31,728 nt of DNA, taken from Bacteroidota bacterium. Its GTDB lineage: Bacteria; Bacteroidota; Bacteroidia; UBA8524. A program made the translations under genes and the position numbers. The notes below the pieces were generated by a model. That model made no database searches. It saw only the letters and a list, made by a program, of their open reading frames with translations, and was not told the origin of the DNA. Where the stretch lies: positions 1 through 31,728 of the forward strand of contig DQHT01000042.1 of assembly GCA_003531115.1 (NCBI GenBank). The letters are read 5' to 3'. Below, piece after piece: positions 1-8,367 of this stretch (positions are counted from its first letter, which is position 1; each line of letters starts with the position of its first letter).

Positions 1-3000
1 TGGCCGTCCAGATTGCCGCATGGGTATATTGTCCGCCGTTTTCCCTTACACCGGGTACGTAACCCTTTATATATCCCGGATTCAGATCGGTTTCGTCAAA
101 GGGTGGGTCGAGAAGCTGAATGATCCCTGTTTCTTTCCTGACCAGGTGCGTATAGGCCGATTCCATTGCCTTTCCTGTCCTTTCCGGATTTCCGGCTCCT
201 GATAATACCGACCAACTTTGTGAAATAGAGTCGATCCTGCATTCGGTATTTTGTGATGAACCCAAAGCAGTCCCGTCATCAAACCAGGCACGTTTGTACC
301 AGGCTCCGTCCCAGGCATGTTTATCGATATTTGCTTTTAACAGTTCTGCTTCGGTAATGCAAACTTCAGCAAATACCGCATCCTGATACCCCCGGGCAAT
401 TTTTGAAAACCGGAGCAGTGTTTCATGCAGGAAGAAGGCCATCCATACACTTTCTCCTTTACCTTCATGACCAACTTTATCAAAACCATCATTCCAATCG
501 CCTGCACCGATCAACGGCAGTCCGCGTTCTCCAAATTTAAACCCGTTTTTAATTGCCAAAACACAATGCGCATAGAGTGTCGCCGTTTGAGGTGAACGGA
601 GTGGCAGATCATAATGCGACTCTTCATTCTCGTTCAGCGTTCTTCCATGAATAAAGCTTATTTCTTCATCCAGTATTGCCTGGTCTCCGGTACGTTGTAC
701 ATAGATCGAAGTAACATAAGGCAACCACAAATAATCATCCGAACAACGTGTTCGAACACCATTGCCTGACGGTGGATGCCACCAGTGCTGAACATCGCCC
801 TCAGTAAACTGACGAGAGGCATGAAGTAAAATTTGTGCTCTGGCAATTTCCGGAGCGCTTTGCAGGATCGACATCACATCCTGCAACTGGTCACGGAAAC
901 CAAAAGCTCCCCCCGACTGATAAAAACCACTTCGGCCCCAAAGGCGGGAGGCCAGTGTTTGATAGGTCAACCAGCCATTTGTTATGAGGTTCAAAGCCTT
1001 ATCGGGTGTTTCGATCTGCAGCGACCCAAGGGTTTTGGTCCAGTAATTCCTGACCTTTTCAAAGGCTTCTTTTGCACTCTCAGTTCCCCTGAATTTCCTG
1101 ACAGTCGAACGTGCAGCATTGACATTTATTCCGGCGCCCAATCGAAATATAACTTCGATCTCTTCTCCATCACCAAGATCAAAGGGTACCTGAATGGCAG
1201 CACATGGATCCATTGCCAGTCCGACCTTACCTGACAGGCGTTGACGGAACAAAGCTTCCGGTTTTTGCAGATTTCCGTTTCTGCCAATAAACTCAGTGCG
1301 GTCGCCCGTAAACGATTTTTTCAGGTAATCCACATCAAAAAATGCCACACGCCCGTGAAACTCTGTGTTGTACGGGTTTTTAGCGAAAAAGGCTCCGCTT
1401 TCAGGGTCGATCTCTGTATGGATATGCGACATCGTTTTCGAACGGTTATTGTCGAGTACCCATTCCATATAACCTGTAGCAGAAAGTTGTCTTTTCCTTC
1501 CTGACACATTTTTGATCCGGATCACATTGAACTTTACCGCCTCATCCAGGTCAACAAAAACAGTCATTTCTGTAAAAATTCCATCTTCGGCATGTTCAAA
1601 AACACTATAGCCAAAACCATGTCGGGTGATATAGGTTGTGTCGCTCCCTGCAGGCAAAATGGTGGTTGACCAAAACCGACCACTTTCGAAATCGCGGATA
1701 TAAAAAACCTCCCCACCTGTGTCGCTCACCGGATCACTGTTCCATGGGGTCAAACGCAGTTCATGGGCGTTTTCTGTCCAGGTATATGCCGAACCGCTTT
1801 CCGAGATCACCGTACCAAAATGCGAATTGGCGATAACATTGACCCAGGGTGCCGGAGTTCTTTTCTTTTGTTCAAGCGTGATCACATATTCCTTTCCATC
1901 ACTTGAAAATCCGCCAATACCATTATCGAAGAGCAAGCCCTGGGGAAATGGAATGGCACTTTGAATGTATTTATATTCTTCTTTAGGAACCAGATGAGGG
2001 ATCACAGCCCGGGGCGCAGGTTTTCTGTTAACATGGTCCTGCAGGCTGCCGTTATGATCCGAAATAAGCACCCTGGCCACAGTCTGAAACAGAATACGGT
2101 CTTCGTGCGAGATCTGGTCAGAAGCACGAACAAATACACCTCCCGGCTTATCTTTATACTCGGAGGGGATCAATGCCTCAATTTCGTTTTGAAACAATTG
2201 CCTGTAACCGTCATGTTCTTCATTCCAGATAACGAGGTCAACATACAGTCCTTTCAGCCGCCAGTAAGCATGTGCCTGAACCATTTGTCTGACGAGATCC
2301 ATATGCATCACCCGTTCAATTTTCAAAAGAACGATAGGCAGGTCACCGGATATCGAATAACCCCACAATCCGGATTGCTGCCGGCGATTGCTAATTAAAA
2401 TCGCCGGATCTGCCCTGAATAAGGCATTCATATAAAGTACCGGACTTGCCAATCGTCCATATAGCTGCGCATCCGCTTCGCTGGCATTGATCTGGCGCAA
2501 GACAACCTGACTGTGGGTCCAGGCCAGTTCAAATACCCTGTCTTTATGGTGTTTATCCTGGTATTTTCCGATCAGGTAATTGCATAATTCTTTGGTTTTG
2601 GCCATACCAGTCACCAAATCCAGGATCAGCACTTCATCAGGCTCCATGGATATTTTATAACGGATTGCCACAATGGGATCCAAAACGGGTCCTTCTCTTC
2701 CCGAAAGTGCTCCTCCCTGTTGCATGGCCTGTGGATTTTCGATGGTATTTCCTCTTCCGATAAAGGCATTTCGGTCAGTTTCATACGAAACTTCCTCCGG
2801 ACTTTTACCCTGAAGGGTCATCAAATGAAACATCCAGGGTGGCACTTCTTCCGATGATCGGGGCCGGCGAGAGCAAATGATGGCCCTGCGTTGAGGAACG
2901 ATTTCCGTTTCCACAAACAGATTGCTGAAAGAAGGCTGCATGATGTCTGTAATTCCCGGAGCAATAACAACTTCAGCATAACTTGTAATTTCAATGATCC

Positions 3001-6000
3001 GGGTTTCGTTTGAATTATTGGTGATACGAAGCCTCCGCATTTCGATATCATCCTCCGGTGAAACCACTATCTCTGTATGGGTATCAATTTTATTCCTGCT
3101 CGAACGGTAGTCGACACGTCCTTGTGAATATGCGACTTCATAGGTGTCGGTTTTTTGGCGTGTCGGGTGGAACGTGTTCGACCAATATTCCTCTGTTTCG
3201 ACATCGCGGATATAGACAAAGGTTCCCCAATTGTCGCGGGTACCGTCTTCTCTCCATCGGGTAACCGCCAGGTCGTTCCATTTGCTATACCCTGCTCCTG
3301 AATTGGTAAGCATAACATGGTAGCGTCCATTCGATAACAATTGAATATCCGGCAAGAGGGTATGAGGGCTTGTTATGATACGTGTTTCTGCACCTTCACC
3401 CGCATAAGCGATGTCGGCAATATCTGAGGTATGTGCAAAGAAGGAACTGGTTCTTGGAATACGTTCCTGAAGCAAGAGCAGGACCGCTTTGAACTGGGGT
3501 TCTGCTTCAAAAAGCTTTTGCATAGGCTTATCCAGGAGCAGATAGGCTAGCGACAAGAGGCTCATACCCTGATGGTGAGCCATGAATGAATAAACGATAG
3601 CACTTGCTTGCCCACGCTGCAAGCGGGCCGGTGTATAATCAATGGCCTCATACAAACCAAAACGGCCTTCCATTCCCTTTTCCCGGAGTAACTCAAGGTT
3701 TTGACAAGCTTTTCGTGGAGCAACCATCAAGGCCATTGCCGAGGCATAAGGTGCCACGACACGATCATCTTCGAGTCCGCGTTTCAGACCCAGTCCCGGT
3801 GCCCCGAAGGCTCTGTACTGATAATGTAAATTGGCATTTATCCTGTTGAACCCTGACTCGGATATCCCCCAGGGCAAACCCGTTTGTTTTCCATAATCGA
3901 TTTGCCATTGCACCGCCGCTTTACAGGTTTGATCCAAAAGGGTGTTTTCGTAGCTGGGCATTACCAGGTTGGGCATGAGGTACTCAAACATGGAGCCACT
4001 CCAGGAGAGTAAAATAGACTTTTTGTTCACCCGCGTGAGTAATCTTCCAAGGGCAAACCAACTTTCAATGGGCAATTTTCCCTGGGCGATCCCCATGTAG
4101 ATCCCAAAACGGGCTTCGGAGGCAAGCAGATCATAAAATCCGGGGTCGAGTAAATGTTCCTGAACATTATAACCGATCGCAAATAAGTTACTCTTCTGCT
4201 CGTACAAAAAGGTCCAGTCCATATCCGCCAGACCTTCACATTGATTGGCTAAATCTTCTGCCTCGCGTATTTGGGCAGTGCTGATCGAATAGGAGACTTT
4301 TAAGGCCAGGGAAAGCGAATCAAGCCAATCTGATTCTTCGGGTTGTACTCCGGGCGCCTTATACTTTTCGATTTCCTGCATCCATATGCCCGAAATTTTG
4401 CTCACCTCTTCATACGTGTTGGGCATCAGATGGGGGGATAATGCATTAAAAAGCGGCGGTGCCTTGGCGATCAGCTGCCAGGGTGTAAAGATCAAAAGCG
4501 ATTCTTCCAACGCTCCCAATTGGGTCATCATTCGCTGTTTCCACCAGGCGGCTTGCGGATTTTCTTCTGCCGACCAATTTTCAGTAGCTTCATGGAATTG
4601 TTCCCTCAATTGTTCCAGAAGGATTTTCAGCTCATCGGCTTTCAATTCCTGCTTTTCCAGCAGGATGTTCAGGGTTTCATAGGGTGTAATAAATGCCTGC
4701 CTTTGTTTTTCATCGATAAGGTCAGCGAAAACCAGCAGGGTGTCCTGCAGGCCTTCCAGCGCCCTGACCGTAAGGATCTGTCGCTCAGGCAATGCCAGCA
4801 AATGTTGTTTGAGAATTAGTAAGTGGCCGGCCAGGTTTCCACTATCGACCGTTGAAATATACCGCGGTAATAATGGCTCCAGGGTTTCTGTATCATACCA
4901 GTTATAAAAATGACCCCGGTACCGATCCATCTGACCCATGGTGCTGAGGGTGTCTTTTGTGCGTTCAAGGAATATGGCATGGGTGATATAGCCAAAATCA
5001 TGTGCTGCAACATTAGCCAACAAGGCCAATCCGATATTGGTGGGTGAGGTTCGGTGTGCTACATAAGCTACAGGTTGTTCCTGAAAGTTGTCGGGTGGGA
5101 GGAAATGGTCATTTTGTACCACAAACTCTTCGAAGTAGCTAAATGTTTTACGGGCGAGCTTGCGTAGAAAAAGGGTCTGGTTGTCGCTTAACTCCTCAAC
5201 TTTTGGTGCTGAAGGCTGACTCAACCACCAGGTTATCCAGGGTGTGGAAATCCATAGGATTAAAATGGGACCCGCAATAAGGAGTTTTTCAGGAATATAA
5301 ATAACGAAATAAGCGAATAGCACCAAAGCCAGAAAAGGCTCAATCCACATCACAGAATAGGAGGCAAGCAGTCCTTTTGCCTGTTTTTTTTCTTCGTTTA
5401 TGGATGGATTCCATTCGAGCAGCTTTTTTCTGCTCACCAACATTCTCCATAAGGTGCGAAGAATTGCGCGGGTATTGGTATAGGCTTCAAAAGGAAGACT
5501 CACAAGAGTGAATAAGGTGCTCTTGATGATTTCATAAATTGAATTCAGCGAATTCCCCACATGCTGCCAAAATATGATCTCCTTCGGCTTTTTGATGATA
5601 TTCCATAATGCGGCGATGAGAATTGGGAGAATAATAATTCCTGATACCAGCAGGGTCCAGAATAATACTGAAGGCAGACTTAACCAGGCTAAGATCAACA
5701 ACAGGGTTAGCGCCGGAGGGACTACACTGCGCCGGATATTATCGAAGATCTTCCAGCGGGAAAGTCCGGAAACCGGATTTTTTACCCAGCTTCCTGCCGG
5801 TCCGGGAACATAAGGTAAAATCCAGGAAAATATTTGCCAGTCGCCCCGTATCCAGCGCGACCTACGTTTCATGTCGGCATTGTATGTCCCCGGATATTTT
5901 TCATACAACAAAACATCACTCATCAACCCCGAACGTACGTAGCATCCTTCCAGCAGGTCATGACTCAAAATGATATTTTCAGGAAACCTGTTTTCGAGGA

Positions 6001-8218
6001 CCTTACGAAAAGTATCTACATCATAGATCCCTTTACCAATAAATGATCCTTCTCCAAAGAGGTCCTGATACACGTCTGAGGTAGCCCGGGTATAGGGGTC
6101 AATTCCAGCCTCATTGCCATGCATTCGGGTATAGGGCGTGCTTTTACCTTCAGGCAAACTCACTGCCACACGGGGCTGCATAATTCCATAACCCTTGACC
6201 ACCCGTTGTTTTTTCTCATCGTACCAGGGTCGGTTAAGTGGATGGGCGATGGTCCCTATAAGTTTCCAGGCAGTACCAAGCGGGAGTTGGGTGTCGGCAT
6301 CCAGGGTGATCACGTACCGGATGGCAGGAAAAATGGAAGGCTCTCCCAGGATAAATGAGAATTTTTCGGTTCCTGATCCGCGAAGCAATGCGTTCAAGTC
6401 TTCAATTTTACCCCTTTTCCTTTCATAACCCATCCAGCGGGTTTCCCGTGGATTCCATTGTCGTGGACGGTGAAACAGATAAAAAAGATCATTATTTACC
6501 CGTCCATACTTTTTATTCAGTGCTTCAATCGCCCTTTTTACCTGGCTCAGCAGAGGCTGGTCGGATGGAAGGGTTTCCTGCAAGGCATCCGGAAAATCCG
6601 TAAGCAAACCAAAATGAAGATTTTCATTCCTGTTGGCCAGATAACGAACTTCCAGGGATTCGATCAGGTCTTCAGCTTCTTCGAAAGACCCCAACATAGA
6701 AGGTATAATAACCAGTGTTTTAGCCGTTTCTGGGATATGTTTTGAAAAATCCAGGCGTGGGAGTAAACGGGGTTTAACGATTAAGGTGGAAATAAAATTA
6801 ACCACGGATATCGCCAGCTGGCCAACAGCAATAAACGTTAATAAGGTAAGGACCGCGAGCAGAACTTCATTGGACGTGACAATACGAACGCGAAAAAAAA
6901 TGCCGATGCTGATCAGTAAGGAAAGGAGAACGATGCTACCTATATAAATTCCCAGTCCCTGCTTTCTGCATGCATGTTGGGCTCGAAGAAAAAAGGATTC
7001 CCGAACGCTTGCCCTGAGTTTTAGTTCATCAATCCCGTTTCCGATAAGGTAATAACCTACATGGGTATGTTCCTGGTTTGATACCGAATTAGCATCTGCC
7101 TCAAGGGCCAGTGAAATAGCCAGCCGGGCCACATCCGGTTCCGACAAATTACTTTTATGGGCTAAATGTTCCACTACATGCCGATACCGGTCACGGGTAG
7201 AAAAATCCATTAAGGCATAAACATTGTTCCGGTCTTCCCGTAGAATATTTTCAACAACACTTTGTCCTTCAACAAATTCACGCCAGTCGATGGCATCCAA
7301 TAAACGAAGGCTGCCAATACTGTTGCTCATTGAAACCTGGTCAGCAGCCTGTTTCTGGTTTTCTTCGTTAACCAGTTCGGCAGTTGACAGTCCGTTTTCA
7401 AAAAGCTGCCGTTCTATCCATGAAAGGGCCAGGGCCAGATCAGGACCCTTGCCCCTGAGTTGTCGTGTAAATTCAGAAACAAATGCGCTAACCATGGGCG
7501 GATTTGAACGGGCCATGTCAGCCAGAAGGAGGATCAGGTTTTTGGGTGTATGCTCGGCCGTTTCACTCATTTTTCGCGCCCAGTAATCGGCCAGATTGCT
7601 GTCGATCTTATCAATGGCGAGACGAACTGCTACCCTCCTCAAATTTTCAATAAGGGCAAGCCTGAGCATGATTGGTATGGCCCATAATTCTCCCAGTTTT
7701 AAAAATGAAACGGATTGATAAGCCTGAATAAAACGGCTTAAACTTTCAATATCTACCCTCCCGTCGCTGTGAGAAATAATATGAAGAACGATACTGTAAA
7801 CCCGCGTAAGTCCGGTTGATGTATTATCAGAAATTTGGGGAAGGTTCTCGCTATACCCTTTGGGAAAGTGTATTTTGGCTATACGAATATGTTCTTCTAT
7901 CAGATAGAAATTGTCGATCAGCCACTCTCCTGCCGGTGTAATCCTTTGTTTCTTTTTGATGGATTCGGTGAGGAGTTTCCGAACTTCCTGAAGGATGCTT
8001 TCATTGTCGGCGAGGCGCCAGAGTAAATGGTCCTGTACCGGCTGTGTACTCAACACATGCTTGCCGGCCAGAGATTTGCCAAGCCGTTCAAGTTGGTAAG
8101 AACTATACAATTCGGCCCTTAAAGGCTCTTCATCGAGATAGATCTGTTTTGAATTATTCGTTTGAAAAGAACCTCGTAAATCAGAGATCAGTTCATGCGC
8201 CATGGGTGTCAACTTCAT
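1..8218 (-). CDS. ndvB: Cyclic beta-1,2-glucan synthase, NdvB/ChvB family (3' end outside window)
   Basis: Inner-membrane enzyme that polymerises UDP-glucose into beta-1,2-glucan, trims it and cyclises it for the periplasm. The frame is open from ATG 8218 through base 2 (2739 codons). An in-frame TAA lies 15 bases upstream, so this is the first possible ATG. Family proteins are about 2800-2900 residues, so roughly 100 are missing. Membrane segments lie near residues 423-443 and 450-475. The GT84 glycosyltransferase follows at about 500-800, with the DAD of YVITLDADTQLP near 641, SHDLLEG near 750 and RWIRGDWQ near 787. More membrane segments lie between about 840 and 1000. A glycoamylase-like region covers about 1057-1560 (GSMFEYLMP, MAHHQGMS). 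Two GH94 beta-sandwich regions start near 1607 and 2125. The GH94 catalytic barrel starts near 2390, and its GDWNDG (Asp 2574 and 2577) is the usual site of the catalytic acid. It appears to be transcribed alone. The reading was made by eye without a gap. Confidence in the family is very high; the product linkage is inferred. Confidence 0.95.
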   Translation of the reverse strand, partial: MKLTPMAHELISDLRGSFQTNNSKQIYLDEEPLRAELYSSYQLERLGKSLAGKHVLSTQPVQDHLLWRLADNESILQEVRKLLTESIKKKQRITPAGEWLIDNFYLIEEHIRIAKIHFPKGYSENLPQISDNTSTGLTRVYSIVLHIISHSDGRVDIESLSRFIQAYQSVSFLKLGELWAIPIMLRLALIENLRRVAVRLAIDKIDSNLADYWARKMSETAEHTPKNLILLLADMARSNPPMVSAFVSEFTRQLRGKGPDLALALSWIERQLFENGLSTAELVNEENQKQAADQVSMSNSIGSLRLLDAIDWREFVEGQSVVENILREDRNNVYALMDFSTRDRYRHVVEHLAHKSNLSEPDVARLAISLALEADANSVSNQEHTHVGYYLIGNGIDELKLRASVRESFFLRAQHACRKQGLGIYIGSIVLLSLLISIGIFFRVRIVTSNEVLLAVLTLLTFIAVGQLAISVVNFISTLIVKPRLLPRLDFSKHIPETAKTLVIIPSMLGSFEEAEDLIESLEVRYLANRNENLHFGLLTDFPDALQETLPSDQPLLSQVKRAIEALNKKYGRVNNDLFYLFHRPRQWNPRETRWMGYERKRGKIEDLNALLRGSGTEKFSFILGEPSIFPAIRYVITLDADTQLPLGTAWKLIGTIAHPLNRPWYDEKKQRVVKGYGIMQPRVAVSLPEGKSTPYTRMHGNEAGIDPYTRATSDVYQDLFGEGSFIGKGIYDVDTFRKVLENRFPENIILSHDLLEGCYVRSGLMSDVLLYEKYPGTYNADMKRRSRWIRGDWQIFSWILPYVPGPAGSWVKNPVSGLSRWKIFDNIRRSVVPPALTLLLILAWLSLPSVLFWTLLVSGIIILPILIAALWNIIKKPKEIIFWQHVGNSLNSIYEIIKSTLFTLVSLPFEAYTNTRAILRTLWRMLVSRKKLLEWNPSINEEKKQAKGLLASYSVMWIEPFLALVLFAYFVIYIPEKLLIAGPILILWISTPWITWWLSQPSAPKVEELSDNQTLFLRKLARKTFSYFEEFVVQNDHFLPPDNFQEQPVAYVAHRTSPTNIGLALLANVAAHDFGYITHAIFLERTKDTLSTMGQMDRYRGHFYNWYDTETLEPLLPRYISTVDSGNLAGHLLILKQHLLALPERQILTVRALEGLQDTLLVFADLIDEKQRQAFITPYETLNILLEKQELKADELKILLEQLREQFHEATENWSAEENPQAAWWKQRMMTQLGALEESLLIFTPWQLIAKAPPLFNALSPHLMPNTYEEVSKISGIWMQEIEKYKAPGVQPEESDWLDSLSLALKVSYSISTAQIREAEDLANQCEGLADMDWTFLYEQKSNLFAIGYNVQEHLLDPGFYDLLASEARFGIYMGIAQGKLPIESWFALGRLLTRVNKKSILLSWSGSMFEYLMPNLVMPSYENTLLDQTCKAAVQWQIDYGKQTGLPWGISESGFNRINANLHYQYRAFGAPGLGLKRGLEDDRVVAPYASAMALMVAPRKACQNLELLREKGMEGRFGLYEAIDYTPARLQRGQASAIVYSFMAHHQGMSLLSLAYLLLDKPMQKLFEAEPQFKAVLLLLQERIPRTSSFFAHTSDIADIAYAGEGAETRIITSPHTLLPDIQLLSNGRYHVMLTNSGAGYSKWNDLAVTRWREDGTRDNWGTFVYIRDVETEEYWSNTFHPTRQKTDTYEVAYSQGRVDYRSSRNKIDTHTEIVVSPEDDIEMRRLRITNNSNETRIIEITSYAEVVIAPGITDIMQPSFSNLFVETEIVPQRRAIICSRRPRSSEEVPPWMFHLMTLQGKSPEEVSYETDRNAFIGRGNTIENPQAMQQGGALSGREGPVLDPIVAIRYKISMEPDEVLILDLVTGMAKTKELCNYLIGKYQDKHHKDRVFELAWTHSQVVLRQINASEADAQLYGRLASPVLYMNALFRADPAILISNRRQQSGLWGYSISGDLPIVLLKIERVMHMDLVRQMVQAHAYWRLKGLYVDLVIWNEEHDGYRQLFQNEIEALIPSEYKDKPGGVFVRASDQISHEDRILFQTVARVLISDHNGSLQDHVNRKPAPRAVIPHLVPKEEYKYIQSAIPFPQGLLFDNGIGGFSSDGKEYVITLEQKKRTPAPWVNVIANSHFGTVISESGSAYTWTENAHELRLTPWNSDPVSDTGGEVFYIRDFESGRFWSTTILPAGSDTTYITRHGFGYSVFEHAEDGIFTEMTVFVDLDEAVKFNVIRIKNVSGRKRQLSATGYMEWVLDNNRSKTMSHIHTEIDPESGAFFAKNPYNTEFHGRVAFFDVDYLKKSFTGDRTEFIGRNGNLQKPEALFRQRLSGKVGLAMDPCAAIQVPFDLGDGEEIEVIFRLGAGINVNAARSTVRKFRGTESAKEAFEKVRNYWTKTLGSLQIETPDKALNLITNGWLTYQTLASRLWGRSGFYQSGGAFGFRDQLQDVMSILQSAPEIARAQILLHASRQFTEGDVQHWWHPPSGNGVRTRCSDDYLWLPYVTSIYVQRTGDQAILDEEISFIHGRTLNENEESHYDLPLRSPQTATLYAHCVLAIKNGFKFGERGLPLIGAGDWNDGFDKVGHEGKGESVWMAFFLHETLLRFSKIARGYQDAVFAEVCITEAELLKANIDKHAWDGAWYKRAWFDDGTALGSSQNTECRIDSISQSWSVLSGAGNPERTGKAMESAYTHLVRKETGIIQLLDPPFDETDLNPGYIKGYVPGVRENGGQYTHAAIWTA

Positions 8219-8344
8219 ACCTACTTCATGCTTTTATTCCGCAAGCCGTGGGTGCCTACATCGATCTTCTTTAGCGTGAGAAAGATACGTAAAAAATGCC
8301 TGACCTAATTACATAATTAATGATGTCGCTTACATATTTCCCAT

Positions 8345-8362
8345 CTTTACGGGCTTTACGGG
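8345..8362. repeat. 9-bp tandem duplication CTTTACGGG x2
   Basis: Two perfect head-to-tail copies of CTTTACGGG lie 5 bases beyond the stop codon of the M1 peptidase gene, in the 149-bp gap before ndvB. No terminator hairpin is seen in this gap. The repeat may be replication slippage; no function is proposed. Confidence 0.6.
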
Positions 8363-8367
8363 CAAAC

